DNA of 48,589 bases from Oscillospiraceae bacterium (lineage in GTDB: Bacteria; Bacillota; Clostridia; UBA1212; UBA1255), in contig SVJD01000013.1 in the NCBI GenBank assembly GCA_015069165.1, positions 1 to 48,589 of the forward strand, in the 5' to 3' direction. A model generated the notes under the pieces. It was not told the origin of the DNA. It searched no databases and worked only from the letters and a program-made list of their open reading frames with translations. Positions within the stretch are counted from its first letter, which is position 1; each line of letters begins with the position of its first letter. Below, one piece after another: positions 17,295 to 26,665 of this stretch. Both the position numbers and the translations under genes were made by a program.

Positions 17295-18773
17295 TTAATT
17301 TAATTCTTTTTCTAATTTTTCCAAACCTATTTCAAGTCTGCGAACTGTTTCTTGATAACCTAAAATTTCCGCAAGCTCTGTAGCACCGCCGGGGCTTACT
17401 TCCTTACCGCTGAGAGCAGTTCTTACAGGCCAAAGAATTTGGCTGTTTTTTACCTCGCAAGCAGCAGCTAACTCACAAAGAGCTGCATACAATTCAGAAG
17501 ATTGCCATTTGCCTAACAAGGAAGCTTCGTTATCTTTAAAGAAGGCAATGATTTTTTTGAGATTTGCACAAGAATTTTCTTTGTCGGTTTTCATTTTCTT
17601 GTGGCAGTAAATTGCGGTATCGTATTCAGGCAATTCTTTGAAGAAATCTATTTTCTCCGGAATGTCTGTTAATATTTCTGTTCGTTGCTGTATGAGAGCA
17701 GCGATTTTTCCGAAATCCAAAGCGGATTCTTCGCCTAAAGCTTTTTCCATATAAGGTTTTGCCATTTTTTGGAAATTCTCCGGAGAGGCTTTGCGAATAT
17801 ATTCTGCGTTCATCCATTTGAGTTTTTCTATATCAAATATGGAAGGAGATTTGCTTAAACCTTCTATTGTGAAATTTTCTTCAAGCTCTTTAAGAGTAAA
17901 GAATTCGCGTGTACCACCGGGGCTCCAACCTAAGAGGGCAATATAATTAAGGATTGCTTCGGCAAGATAACCTTTTTCTATAAGGTCCTGGAAAGAAGCA
18001 TCTCCGTTTCTCTTTGAAAGTTTGTGCTGAGCATCTTTCATAACGCTGGGAACATGAACGTATGTGGGGATGTCCCAACCGAATGCTTGATAGAGAATAT
18101 TATACTTAGGTGTTGATGACAAATATTCGTTACCGCGAACAACGTGAGTGATATGCATAAGGTGGTCATCAACAACATTTGCAAAGTTATATGTGGGAAG
18201 ACCGTCTGATTTTATGAGAATCTGGTCATCCAAAGTTTCGTTGTCTACGGTAATATCGCCGTACACTACATCATGGAAAGTCGTTTTACCTTCTCTGGGA
18301 ACAAGCTGTCTTATTACATAAGGTTTGCCTTCTGCAAGATTCTTTTCTATTTCTTCTTGAGAAAGTGTAAGACAATGTCTGTCGTAATTAAAAGAACTGC
18401 CCAATGCGCCGTCATCTGTTTTTAAAGATTCAAGACGTTCTTTTGTACAGAAACAGTAATAAGCTGCCTTTTTTTCTACAAGTTGCTTTGCATATTCAAG
18501 ATAAATACCGCGACGCTCGCTTTGTATATAAGGACCGTAATTGCCGCCTACACCGGGACCTTCGTCGTAAGAAATACCGGTCATTTCAAGAGTTTTATAA
18601 ATAACATCCATTGAGCCTTCAACAAAACGCTCCTGATCGGTATCTTCTATTCTTAATATGAATTGTCCGCCTTGTGAGCGTGCAATCAAGTATTCGTATA
18701 ACGCAGTTCTTAAGTTACCGATATGCATATATCCCGTGGGACTGGGTGCAAATCTTGTTCTTGTTACAGCCAT
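17295..18773 (-). CDS. gltX: Glutamyl-tRNA synthetase
   Basis: Loads tRNA with glutamate. The 492-residue class I enzyme starts [20 protein letters not shown] with the HIGN form of the first signature, continues with [15 protein letters not shown], and has KLSKRNGD as the KMSKS signature near 250. A zinc-site-like CFC...YDRHC lies around 108-133. The C-terminal helical anticodon-binding part is complete. It is the first gene of the gltX-glnS pair. The leader from the promoter at 18813-18841 is only about 30 bases, too short for a T-box. With a dedicated GlnRS beside it, this GluRS may be discriminating rather than charging both tRNAs. Confidence 0.97.
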   Translation of the reverse strand: MAVTRTRFAPSPTGYMHIGNLRTALYEYLIARSQGGQFILRIEDTDQERFVEGSMDVIYKTLEMTGISYDEGPGVGGNYGPYIQSERRGIYLEYAKQLVEKKAAYYCFCTKERLESLKTDDGALGSSFNYDRHCLTLSQEEIEKNLAEGKPYVIRQLVPREGKTTFHDVVYGDITVDNETLDDQILIKSDGLPTYNFANVVDDHLMHITHVVRGNEYLSSTPKYNILYQAFGWDIPTYVHVPSVMKDAQHKLSKRNGDASFQDLIEKGYLAEAILNYIALLGWSPGGTREFFTLKELEENFTIEGLSKSPSIFDIEKLKWMNAEYIRKASPENFQKMAKPYMEKALGEESALDFGKIAALIQQRTEILTDIPEKIDFFKELPEYDTAIYCHKKMKTDKENSCANLKKIIAFFKDNEASLLGKWQSSELYAALCELAAACEVKNSQILWPVRTALSGKEVSPGGATELAEILGYQETVRRLEIGLEKLEKELN

Positions 18774-18812
18774 AAATTTCTACCTCTCGTTTATATAAAC
18801 TTTAACTTAATA

Positions 18813-18841
18813 ATAATATAGCCAAAACGTCTTAAAGTCAA
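18813..18841 (-). promoter_or_regulatory. Promoter of gltX-glnS
   Basis: On the minus strand TTGACT (18836-18841) and TATTAT (18813-18818) are 17 bases apart. Its -35 is only seven bases from the -35 of the divergent promoter at 18849, so the two are arranged back to back. Confidence 0.8.
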
Positions 18842-18848
18842 TTATTTA

Positions 18849-18877
18849 TTGACAGAAAAGGACGTGTTTGTTATCAT
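18849..18877 (+). promoter_or_regulatory. Promoter of the glucosaminidase gene
   Basis: TTGACA (18849-18854) and TATCAT (18872-18877) are 17 bases apart. The same -35 plus the following GAAAA and the same -10 occur at 8142-8170. The leader to the ATG at 18959 is about 75 bases, with AAAGGAGAG before the start. Confidence 0.8.
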
Positions 18878-18958
18878 AAAAACAGTGTTTTTCAAAAAAT
18901 GTATAGGTCTTGACGAACGAAAAAACGAGATGAAATACATAGACAAAGGAGAGTAAAA

Positions 18959-21900
18959 ATGAAAAAAAGATTTGTTGCGTTTGCTGTTTTTATGGCGATG
19001 TTGGTGTCGCAGGTACTTCCTATGTTACCGCCACTTGAAGTCGAAGCGGCAACTTCGTATGAACAGCAGTTGATTAATGCGGGATTTCCCCAAAGTTATG
19101 CTACGAAATTAGCAGAGCTTCATGAAATACATCCCACATGGAATTTTGAACCTTTGCTTGTTACAAAGGCAAAACCTAAATATACATGGGATTATGTTAT
19201 CAGCCAAGAGCTTGCCGACGATGAGAGAAATCTCATTTATTATTCGTATTCGGCAAGTGATTATGCTTTGGATTCAACCCTTGTAGAATCGGGATTATGG
19301 CGTAAATGTACCAAAGCTACGGTAGAATACTTTATGGACCCCCGAAACTTCTTGGATGAAGTACGTATTTTCCAATTTGAAGCTTTGCAATTTACCGATA
19401 ATACATATACCGTTGCTGATGTAACAAATAGTATTAAAGGAACTTTCATGGAAGGAAAAACCCTTGAAAACGGTAAAACTTATGCACAGCATCTTTATGA
19501 TGTAGGTAAATCAGTTGGCGTAAATCCTTTCCATTTGGCTGCAAGAATCAAACAAGAGCAAGGTCTCGGACAGAGCCCGTTGATTTCAGGTACTTGCGGT
19601 ACAACACTTGCACAATGTTATGCAAATAAAACCAACGGTGCTCCTGCAACAGGTTATGACGGTTTTAACTTCGCACAATACAATGGTTTGTATAACTACT
19701 TTAATATGGGTGCTTTCGGATCCGGTTATTTTGAAATTTGGTTAAACGGTATGAAAGAAGCTCAAACAGGCGGCTGGAATACAAGATATAAGTCCATACA
19801 AGGTGGTGCGCAAAAAGTTTATGATACATACATAAGCCAGTACCAAAATACATTATATCTCCAAAAATTCAATGTTCATCCATCTTCTTCGAAGAACTTC
19901 TGGGGACAGTATATGCAGAATGTTTCTGCGGCATGGAGTGAGTCTCTTACAATTCACGATGCGTATGCAAACAACGGACTTTTAGATACTGCATTTACAT
20001 TTATTATTCCTGTTTTTGACGGAATGCCCGGTGCTTGTAACGACCCCGGAGGAGCTTTCGTTTCAACCGCTACTTATGTAAACAACATCGATTACCCTAT
20101 AAGCAAAGGCGGAGTATCAACATCTGTTGTTGATTCTTGTGTGGTTTCAAAGGATGCTTCTACGGATATGTTGGTAAGAGGTTGGAGTGTTCACTCTGAA
20201 GGCGTTTCAAAATATCAATATGCTTTTGATGATGGTGCGTGGGTAACTTTCCCTGATGAAGGTGGTTACCGAGCCGATGTTGCGCAAGCAATGCCGTCTT
20301 ATACGAACTGTACTACGAAAAACAGTTTTGTTAAAAGTATTGACATTTCCCAAATGACAGCGGGAATTCATAAACTTACTATACGCGGATTAACTAAAAA
20401 GAATGTAAACTATCTTATCGCAGTAATTGAAGTGAAGATAACAGCTCAACCCCAAGCTTTCTCCACAGTGGCATTAGCTTTTGCGGGTAAAACGGGTGCA
20501 AACACAAGCGGATATACGTATGATTTCGATACCCATACATCCGGTGCAAACCTCTTGTCTGCAGACAGTGGTTTCGCACAAGGCTTTACAGGTAATGCAG
20601 CAACAAGCACAAGTTCAATTTCCGCAACAAATGGTTTGGCAGCAAACATTACAGGTTTCTCACAAGCATATTCAGCTGCGAGATGGCAGTGTCAGAATGA
20701 AATTTCCGTTGACTTGAAAATGGTTACAGGAGGACACAATTTCTGTGGCTTTGTTATCAAATACGGAGAAGAAATACCCTCAGGAATAAGTCAGAATGCA
20801 GTGTTCTTTGAAAACGACGGTTGCAGAGGCGATGAGTCAAACAGTACAACAGGTGCTTCCGGTATAGCTTTTTCTTTCAGAACAATAGATAATGTTGCAG
20901 GTGTTGAAATTTTAGTTAAGTATTTAGACAGCACTGGAAAACTCTGCGTTGCAGGACAGTTCTTCCCGAATCCTGTTGAAAACATTAAGGAGTTTAACAA
21001 TTATAAGGTAACTGATGACAATAACGGCACGATTAACTTCTATGCAAATGACATACTTTTTGCTACTGTAGTTTGCTCGGATGCTAAAATACCTACCGTA
21101 AGCAACCAATACGGCGAGAAATATTACAGTAGTGCAGTAATAAAAGATGCACAGGGAACAACTCTTTCAACAGTAACAAATGCTCTCATTTCAGAACAAT
21201 CTGCTTTGGCTTTCGGTACGAGAAGTCAAACGATGGAAATAGATAATTTGAACATTTTGGATTGGGACGGTACAGCACCCGAACCGGAGCCGGAGATCAA
21301 ACCGGATGTTTTTGAAATTGACGGTCAAGCACTTTTGGTTACAAACGATATAACAGTTAGATATTTGTTAGATAAAGCTAAATGTGAACGCATGGGCTAT
21401 CAAAATCCCGTTCTTGTTGTTGAATTTGGCGGAGAAACAACAACTTTGCCGGCAAGCAGAGCTGTTTATGACGGGGCTGAATTCTATATGTTCTCTTTTG
21501 GAAATATAACTCCTCAGATGATGAATGACAAGATTTATGCAACACTGCAAGCTGATTTGAATGGTGAGATTTGCTCAGCTGGAAAAATAGAAAGCAGCGT
21601 TTGTCAATACATATATACTTTATTGGAAACCACGACAGATTCTAAACTTAAAACAATGTTGGTGGATTTGTTGAGATTTGGTTCAGCTTCGCAAGTAATT
21701 ACAGGATATAACAAATTGGAGCTTGTTGATGCGGCTCTTACAGATGAGCAGGCTGCTTACGGCACTTCACAACTTCGTGATTTGACAACGGTTGAAAAAA
21801 TTTCTTCGGAAGAAGAAGGACACATTGCAACGTGGACGAATTTCTCGCTTAAAGTGGATAATCGGGTGTCTGTAATGGGTGTTTTTTCCTCTGATATAAC

Positions 21901-22231
21901 AGAAGATTTGGATAGCTTATATATTCAGGTAAAAGATCAAGACGGAAATTTAATTAATAAATATAATATCGGTCAAAATACAGAATATAGCGAAGTTGGC
22001 GAAAAGAGCATAAGAACATTTGTTTTTGACAAATTAACTTTTTCGCAGATGAGTGATGTTTTGTGCCTGACTATTTGTGATGCTAATGGTAATGTGGTAA
22101 GTAACGAAGGAACCATCAGTATAGAATCATATGCAAAGAGAGGACAAAGCAGCGGTAATGAGGAATTGAAGAATTTCCTTGAAACTATGATGATGTTTGG
22201 TGATTCCTCCAAAGCTTATATTGCAAATTAA
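18959..22231 (+). CDS. Secreted multidomain glucosaminidase-type cell wall hydrolase
   Basis: A 1090-residue exported protein with a cleavable signal peptide (cut near VEA-AT, residue 30-31). Residues about 40-355 match the clostridial endo-beta-N-acetylglucosaminidase (GH73-like) family. YFMDPRNFLDE, IFQFE, GTFMEG, LAARIKQEQG (likely catalytic Glu200), YNYFNMGAFGSG, GWNTRYKSIQGGA and NTLYLQKFNV occur in family order. It probably cuts peptidoglycan glycan strands. Residues about 390-500 look like an Ig-like domain, 515-775 like a concanavalin-type beta-sandwich, and a short Pro/Glu linker (EPEPEIKP) leads to a C-terminal part in which two segments ending LLRFGSA and MMMFGDS appear to be repeats. 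No LPXTG, LysM or SLH anchor was seen. A class A PBP gene is the convergent neighbour. Confidence 0.85.
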   Translation: MKKRFVAFAVFMAMLVSQVLPMLPPLEVEAATSYEQQLINAGFPQSYATKLAELHEIHPTWNFEPLLVTKAKPKYTWDYVISQELADDERNLIYYSYSASDYALDSTLVESGLWRKCTKATVEYFMDPRNFLDEVRIFQFEALQFTDNTYTVADVTNSIKGTFMEGKTLENGKTYAQHLYDVGKSVGVNPFHLAARIKQEQGLGQSPLISGTCGTTLAQCYANKTNGAPATGYDGFNFAQYNGLYNYFNMGAFGSGYFEIWLNGMKEAQTGGWNTRYKSIQGGAQKVYDTYISQYQNTLYLQKFNVHPSSSKNFWGQYMQNVSAAWSESLTIHDAYANNGLLDTAFTFIIPVFDGMPGACNDPGGAFVSTATYVNNIDYPISKGGVSTSVVDSCVVSKDASTDMLVRGWSVHSEGVSKYQYAFDDGAWVTFPDEGGYRADVAQAMPSYTNCTTKNSFVKSIDISQMTAGIHKLTIRGLTKKNVNYLIAVIEVKITAQPQAFSTVALAFAGKTGANTSGYTYDFDTHTSGANLLSADSGFAQGFTGNAATSTSSISATNGLAANITGFSQAYSAARWQCQNEISVDLKMVTGGHNFCGFVIKYGEEIPSGISQNAVFFENDGCRGDESNSTTGASGIAFSFRTIDNVAGVEILVKYLDSTGKLCVAGQFFPNPVENIKEFNNYKVTDDNNGTINFYANDILFATVVCSDAKIPTVSNQYGEKYYSSAVIKDAQGTTLSTVTNALISEQSALAFGTRSQTMEIDNLNILDWDGTAPEPEPEIKPDVFEIDGQALLVTNDITVRYLLDKAKCERMGYQNPVLVVEFGGETTTLPASRAVYDGAEFYMFSFGNITPQMMNDKIYATLQADLNGEICSAGKIESSVCQYIYTLLETTTDSKLKTMLVDLLRFGSASQVITGYNKLELVDAALTDEQAAYGTSQLRDLTTVEKISSEEEGHIATWTNFSLKVDNRVSVMGVFSSDITEDLDSLYIQVKDQDGNLINKYNIGQNTEYSEVGEKSIRTFVFDKLTFSQMSDVLCLTICDANGNVVSNEGTISIESYAKRGQSSGNEELKNFLETMMMFGDSSKAYIAN

Positions 22232-22248
22232 ATTAATAATTAAAAATT

Positions 22249-22279
22249 AACGGCAGAGTTTTTCTCTGCCGTTTTTTTC
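22249..22279. terminator. Shared terminator between convergent genes
   Basis: CGGCAGAG and CTCTGCCG form an 8-bp stem with a 5-base loop. A run of Ts follows on the plus strand and an A-rich flank on the other side gives some Ts on the minus strand, so it may serve both the glucosaminidase gene and the PBP gene. Confidence 0.85.
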
Positions 22280-22298
22280 TGCTGTTTTTTTGCGCTAA

Positions 22299-24674
22299 TC
22301 ATTTACATACCGGGCAAGTTTTATCGGAATGAGATATTTCGTATTTCCAATCGGGAACATAATAACCTCTTAATATTGCACGATATGTTTCGGATGAAAC
22401 TTGTCTGTACGTGCCGGTAAATTGGTATGTTGTAGCTGTTGTGCAATAAGGACCTGCAATGTAATTCTTGCCCATTTCGTCTTTACCTGCGCTGCAAAGA
22501 GTAACTGTTCTGTGGTAATTGCAGTATTGCGTAGGCTCTGTACCGGCCGCAAAAGTGCCTGTTATAATGCAACTTCCGCGAGGGTCTTTGCTGCAAGCAT
22601 CTGTCGGAAGCATGTTTGAATGTTTGCATACAGAAACTGTAACAACATTATTCAATTCGTCGAAATCTTTTGCAGGAAGCTCGGCGTGGATTCTGTTCAT
22701 AACCTTTGACCACAATTTTGCAGCTGCTGCATTTTCGGCAGAAGTCATACTCTTTTGCATTTCGTAGCCGTACCAAACAGCACAAGTGTAATAAGGAGTG
22801 TATCCGCAGAACCAATAGTCATAGTTGCTTGTTGTGGTACCTGTTTTACCGGCTGTCGGCATAAATTCGCCCTTTGCATTGTAAACTTGAGCTCTTCCGC
22901 CCGTTCCGCCTGTAACTACCGATTGCAATAAATCGGTGATTATTGCGGAAGTACGATAGTCTTCGTGAACAACGGTCGGAGAACCTGTATTTGTCAATAT
23001 TACGTTACCGTTTATATCTCTGATTTCCGTAAAAGTTATGGGTTTATAATACGTACCGCCGTTTGCAAGGGGAACATAAGCGGCGCACATTTGCTCTGCT
23101 GTTACACCTGTTGTAAAACCGCCTAATGCAAGGGAAAGTTGGGTTTCATTTGTTCTGTCTATGCCTACACTCTTCATATATTGTAAATTTGCTGCAACAT
23201 TATCTTTATAAAGGGAAACAGCAGCAACGTTGGAGGATTGTTGCAAAGCATATCGTACGGTTATGCGACCGTTATAAGCTTTGTCGTAGTTTGTAGGCCA
23301 AGGCTCATCGGGATTTTGGTTGTCAAAGAAAACAGGAACATCATCTACTGAAGATGTTAAATTAATTACATGACGGTCAATAAGCGGAGTATAGACGAGA
23401 ATCGGCTTGATTGCCGAACCCGGTTGTCTTAAAGCGTTCGTTGCGAAGTTAAACGAAAGACTCTGCTTTTTCTCTCCGTATCCGCCGTAAATGGCTTTTA
23501 CGTATCCTGTTGCTTGATCCATAATAACAATGGAAGACTGAGCCATGTCTTCGGGATCACTGTACAAATGGTTTACAGGGAAATTTGCAAGATTACAATA
23601 TTCCTCGTCCACGATTTTTTGTATTTCGGGATCTTGCGTTGTGTAAATTTTAACGCCGCCTTGGTATATAAGGTCTTTTGCTTCTTGGTTTGTGTATCCT
23701 GCGGCGACTAAAGCTTCTCTTGCATCAACAAGAACAGCATCTACGAAATAGCTGTAAATGGAAGCTTCGACTACCTCTTTTTTGTAATCGTCATTTATTA
23801 CTAATTTTTCCTGGATAGCTGCAACATATTCTTCATCAGTAATAAATTCGCATTCCAACATTTTGTCGAGAATGTCTACTTGTCTTTTATAGCAATTTGT
23901 ACGGCCTTTCGATGTCAAAGGGTTATAACGTCCGGGGTTATTTGTAATGCCGGCAAGAAAAGCACATTCGGCCAAAGATAAGTCTGATACATCTTTGTTA
24001 AAATATGCCAAAGAAGCGGCTTTCACACCGTAAATATTTTGCCCCATATAAATAATATTCATATAGAGTTCCATGATTTCGTCTTTTTCAAGTTCTTTTT
24101 CAAGACTTAATGCACGCCACTGTTCGCGTATTTTTCTCGGAACGCTTCGTGCTGCATCGCCTGTTACGTTTTTGATTACTTGCTGTGTAATGGTACTTCC
24201 GCCGTGACTTCCTATGCTTGGAACGACATAACCCAAAAATGCCGCAACCGTTCTTTTGAAGTCTACACCGTTGTGAGTATAAAAACGCTCGTCTTCTATG
24301 GCAACGAATGCTTTTGCGAAATAATCCGGCACCTCTTCGATATCTACTAATTGTCTGTTTTCATTAGCGGTACCTTGTATACTTACAAGTTCATTACCTT
24401 CGCTGTCGTATATAAAAGAAGTAAGAGCAGTTGAATTTGTGATGTCAAGTTGCTCTTCTGTAAGCGGTTCTGTAGTAATTATGCAACCGGCAACGACGCC
24501 TATAAGCAAACCGCCTACCACACAACCTGCAATCAACAAAACCACAAAACAAGTTTTGATTATAGCTTTGAAAGAAACCCAAAAGCCTTTAAAAACTTTC
24601 TTGCTCGTGGATTTTTGTTTATTTGTTTGTTTGTTTTCGTCATAATAAGATATACTTTTTCTGTCGGTACGCAT
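22299..24674 (-). CDS. Class A penicillin-binding protein (PBP1a type)
   Basis: A bifunctional peptidoglycan polymerase and cross-linker of 791 residues. A cytosolic tail rich in Lys/Gln is followed by one membrane helix (about 40-68). The glycosyltransferase (GT51) domain has IEDERFYTHNGVD with the catalytic Glu127, GGSTITQQ (158-165), RKIREQ and a LYMNIIYMGQNIYGV segment. The transpeptidase domain has the nucleophile Ser420 in PGSAIKP, the SSN motif at 480-482 and KTG at 610-612. After 690 comes a Cys-rich tail (CKHSNMLPTDAC, CSKDPRG, CPVCK at the end), which could form disulfides or bind metal outside the cell. AAGGAGG precedes the start. It is transcribed toward the glucosaminidase gene, another cell wall enzyme. 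Confidence 0.95.
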   Translation of the reverse strand: MRTDRKSISYYDENKQTNKQKSTSKKVFKGFWVSFKAIIKTCFVVLLIAGCVVGGLLIGVVAGCIITTEPLTEEQLDITNSTALTSFIYDSEGNELVSIQGTANENRQLVDIEEVPDYFAKAFVAIEDERFYTHNGVDFKRTVAAFLGYVVPSIGSHGGSTITQQVIKNVTGDAARSVPRKIREQWRALSLEKELEKDEIMELYMNIIYMGQNIYGVKAASLAYFNKDVSDLSLAECAFLAGITNNPGRYNPLTSKGRTNCYKRQVDILDKMLECEFITDEEYVAAIQEKLVINDDYKKEVVEASIYSYFVDAVLVDAREALVAAGYTNQEAKDLIYQGGVKIYTTQDPEIQKIVDEEYCNLANFPVNHLYSDPEDMAQSSIVIMDQATGYVKAIYGGYGEKKQSLSFNFATNALRQPGSAIKPILVYTPLIDRHVINLTSSVDDVPVFFDNQNPDEPWPTNYDKAYNGRITVRYALQQSSNVAAVSLYKDNVAANLQYMKSVGIDRTNETQLSLALGGFTTGVTAEQMCAAYVPLANGGTYYKPITFTEIRDINGNVILTNTGSPTVVHEDYRTSAIITDLLQSVVTGGTGGRAQVYNAKGEFMPTAGKTGTTTSNYDYWFCGYTPYYTCAVWYGYEMQKSMTSAENAAAAKLWSKVMNRIHAELPAKDFDELNNVVTVSVCKHSNMLPTDACSKDPRGSCIITGTFAAGTEPTQYCNYHRTVTLCSAGKDEMGKNYIAGPYCTTATTYQFTGTYRQVSSETYRAILRGYYVPDWKYEISHSDKTCPVCK

Positions 24675-24704
24675 AAGAAACCTCCTTAGTATATATACAC
24701 AGCT

Positions 24705-24732
24705 ATTATAGCATGATTTTATTGAAATACAA
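24705..24732 (-). promoter_or_regulatory. Extended -10 promoter of the PBP gene
   Basis: On the minus strand TATAAT (24705-24710) is preceded by TGC, an extended -10. A weak -35 (TTGTAT, 24727-24732) lies 16 bases upstream. The predicted start is close to the AAGGAGG site. Confidence 0.6.
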
Positions 24733-24740
24733 AATATTTA

Positions 24741-24769
24741 TAGACAACTATAGCCTTGTGTGCTATAAT
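24741..24769 (+). promoter_or_regulatory. Promoter of tRNA-Thr
   Basis: TAGACA (24741-24746) and TATAAT (24764-24769) are 17 bases apart, and TGC before the -10 gives an extended -10 element. Confidence 0.8.
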
Positions 24770-24819
24770 CCACCTAATTCATAGCACTTGAATTTTGCGT
24801 GAAGAACAATAGCAGTTAT

Positions 24820-24894
24820 GCCAATGTGGCTCAGGGGTAGAGCAATTCACTCGTAATGAATAGGCCGTGGGTTCGATTCCCACCATTGGCTCCA
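24820..24894 (+). tRNA. tRNA-Thr (anticodon CGU)
   Basis: Acceptor GCCAATG pairs with CATTGGC, the anticodon stem ATTCA/TGAAT encloses CTCGTAA (anticodon CGT at 24852-24854), the T arm has GGGTTCGATTCCC, and CCA is encoded at 24892-24894. It reads ACG codons. It is a single-gene transcript with its own promoter and terminator. Confidence 0.95.
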
Positions 24895-24898
24895 AAGG

Positions 24899-24946
24899 AA
24901 GTCCATTAACTGTGAATAAGCACGGTTGTTGGACTTTTATTTTTAA
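24899..24946 (+). terminator. Terminator after tRNA-Thr
   Basis: AAGTCCA..AACTGTG pairs with CACGGTT..TGGACTT with small internal mismatches, followed by a T-rich tract ending near 24946. Confidence 0.85.
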
Positions 24947-24964
24947 ATAAAATCGGGAATTTAT

Positions 24965-26629
24965 ATGTGGTTGAGGATTAAAGATATTAAGCTTTTGGCT
25001 GAAAAATTATATATTGCAAAAGACAATACACCGGAAGAACACGAAAAAGCTTTATTAACAAATAAAATGGGTAAAGTGTTGCACATTCCGACGGAACGTG
25101 TGCGACAAGTTGAAATATACCGCAAGTCGCCGGATTTGCGAAAAAACACAGAACCATGTTTCATATATACCGTAGATGCTGAAATTTCGGGAAGGGTTAA
25201 GCAAAATAAAGAAATTTCGATAATTACAAAAAAACAAGATTTATATAATGAATACATTGAAAGCTTTTTACAAAATTTAAAGATAGCGCAAAAGCGCCCC
25301 GTTATAGTAGGTTTCGGACCTGCCGGAATATTCTGTGCTTTAGTAATAACAGAGCTTGGATTTAAGCCGATTGTAATAGAAAGAGGCGGAAAAGTCGAAG
25401 AACGCACTAAGTCAGTAGAGAATTTTTGGCAAAAAGGTCAGTTAAATACAGAGTCGAATATACAATTCGGAGAAGGCGGAGCGGGAACATTTTCTGACGG
25501 CAAACTTAATAGTTTGATTAGAGATAAAGATACTGTCGGCCGTTTTGTTTTGGAAACTTTTGTAAGATTCGGCGCGCCAAAGGAAATTTTATACAAAAAC
25601 AAACCGCACATCGGCACCGATATTTTAAGAGATGTAATAAAAAATATACGTCAATATATTATCAGTAAAGGTGCAGAGGTTTATTTTAATACAAAAATGA
25701 CGGAATTGATTACAAACCGTTCAAAATTATTGGGTGTAAAGGTTGTTTCGGCGGATAAAAATAAGACGCCGGAGAGCAAAATAATTGAAACGGATAGCGC
25801 ATTTTTGGCAATCGGCCACAGTGCAAGAGATACTTTTGAACAATTAAAAGCACAAAAAATAATAATGGAAAAGAAAGCCTTTTCCGTAGGAGTGAGAATC
25901 GAGCATCTTCAGGAGGACATTGACAAAGCCCAATATTCGAAGTCTGCCGAACTTATGAGAAAACTTAACGGTGCGGCAGATTACAAACTTTCCCACAGAG
26001 CTTCAAACGGCAGAGGTGTGTATACTTTTTGTATGTGCCCCGGTGGTTTTGTTGTGGGAGCGGCTTCGGAAAACGGACGGTTGGTTACAAACGGTATGAG
26101 TAATTTTGACAGAGCAGGTAAAAATGCCAACTCTGCATTGCTTGTAAGTGTAACTCCAAACGATTTCTCCGAAAGCGATGTACTTGCAGGTGTAGAATTT
26201 CAAAGGAGATTGGAAGAAAAAGCATTTCATTTAGGCGGCGAAACATGGAAAGCTCCGTGCCAGCTTGCAGGTGATTTTATAAAAGGAAAAATTTCTGTTC
26301 AAACGGGAAAAGTTGAGCCGACATTTTCGAATGGGTATAAGCTTGCTGATTTAAATGAAATTTTGCCGAAAGATGTTGCAGTTGCATTAAAAGAAGGCAT
26401 ACCGGCTTTCGGAAAGCTTATAAAAGGCTTTGATGATTACGATGCTGTTTTAACAGGTTGTGAAACGAGAAGTTCCTCTCCCGTGCGCATTTTAAGAGAC
26501 GAAACAGGAAATTCCGTAAGTCTTAAAGGGCTTTTCCCGGTGGGCGAGGGAGCAGGTTATGCCGGCGGAATACTTTCTGCCGCAGCAGACGGTGTAAAAG
26601 TTGTTGAAAAATGGCTTAATAACTTGTAA
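24965..26629 (+). CDS. FAD-dependent oxidoreductase (COG2509-like)
   Basis: A 554-residue soluble flavoprotein. The first ~105 residues form an N-terminal domain typical of this family. The FAD-binding Rossmann motif is VIVGFGPAGIFCALVI (113-128) followed by the acidic strand end VIERGGKVEERT. GEGGAGTFSDGKLNS and FCMCPGGFVVGAASE are family-specific segments, and PVGEGAGYAGGILSAAADG near the C-terminus is the second FAD contact. It belongs to the widespread group of uncharacterised dehydrogenases in Clostridia; the electron donor and substrate are unknown. The ribosome binding site is weak (GGGA). prfC starts 36 bases after the stop and may be cotranscribed. Confidence 0.88.
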   Translation: MWLRIKDIKLLAEKLYIAKDNTPEEHEKALLTNKMGKVLHIPTERVRQVEIYRKSPDLRKNTEPCFIYTVDAEISGRVKQNKEISIITKKQDLYNEYIESFLQNLKIAQKRPVIVGFGPAGIFCALVITELGFKPIVIERGGKVEERTKSVENFWQKGQLNTESNIQFGEGGAGTFSDGKLNSLIRDKDTVGRFVLETFVRFGAPKEILYKNKPHIGTDILRDVIKNIRQYIISKGAEVYFNTKMTELITNRSKLLGVKVVSADKNKTPESKIIETDSAFLAIGHSARDTFEQLKAQKIIMEKKAFSVGVRIEHLQEDIDKAQYSKSAELMRKLNGAADYKLSHRASNGRGVYTFCMCPGGFVVGAASENGRLVTNGMSNFDRAGKNANSALLVSVTPNDFSESDVLAGVEFQRRLEEKAFHLGGETWKAPCQLAGDFIKGKISVQTGKVEPTFSNGYKLADLNEILPKDVAVALKEGIPAFGKLIKGFDDYDAVLTGCETRSSSPVRILRDETGNSVSLKGLFPVGEGAGYAGGILSAAADGVKVVEKWLNNL

Positions 26630-26665
26630 AATATAAAGTTGTAAATTCTTGAAAGGCAGGATACC

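Noticed and set aside
18774-18812. T-box riboswitch before gltX
   Set aside because: The predicted leader is only about 30 bases, far too short, and no T-box sequence is present.
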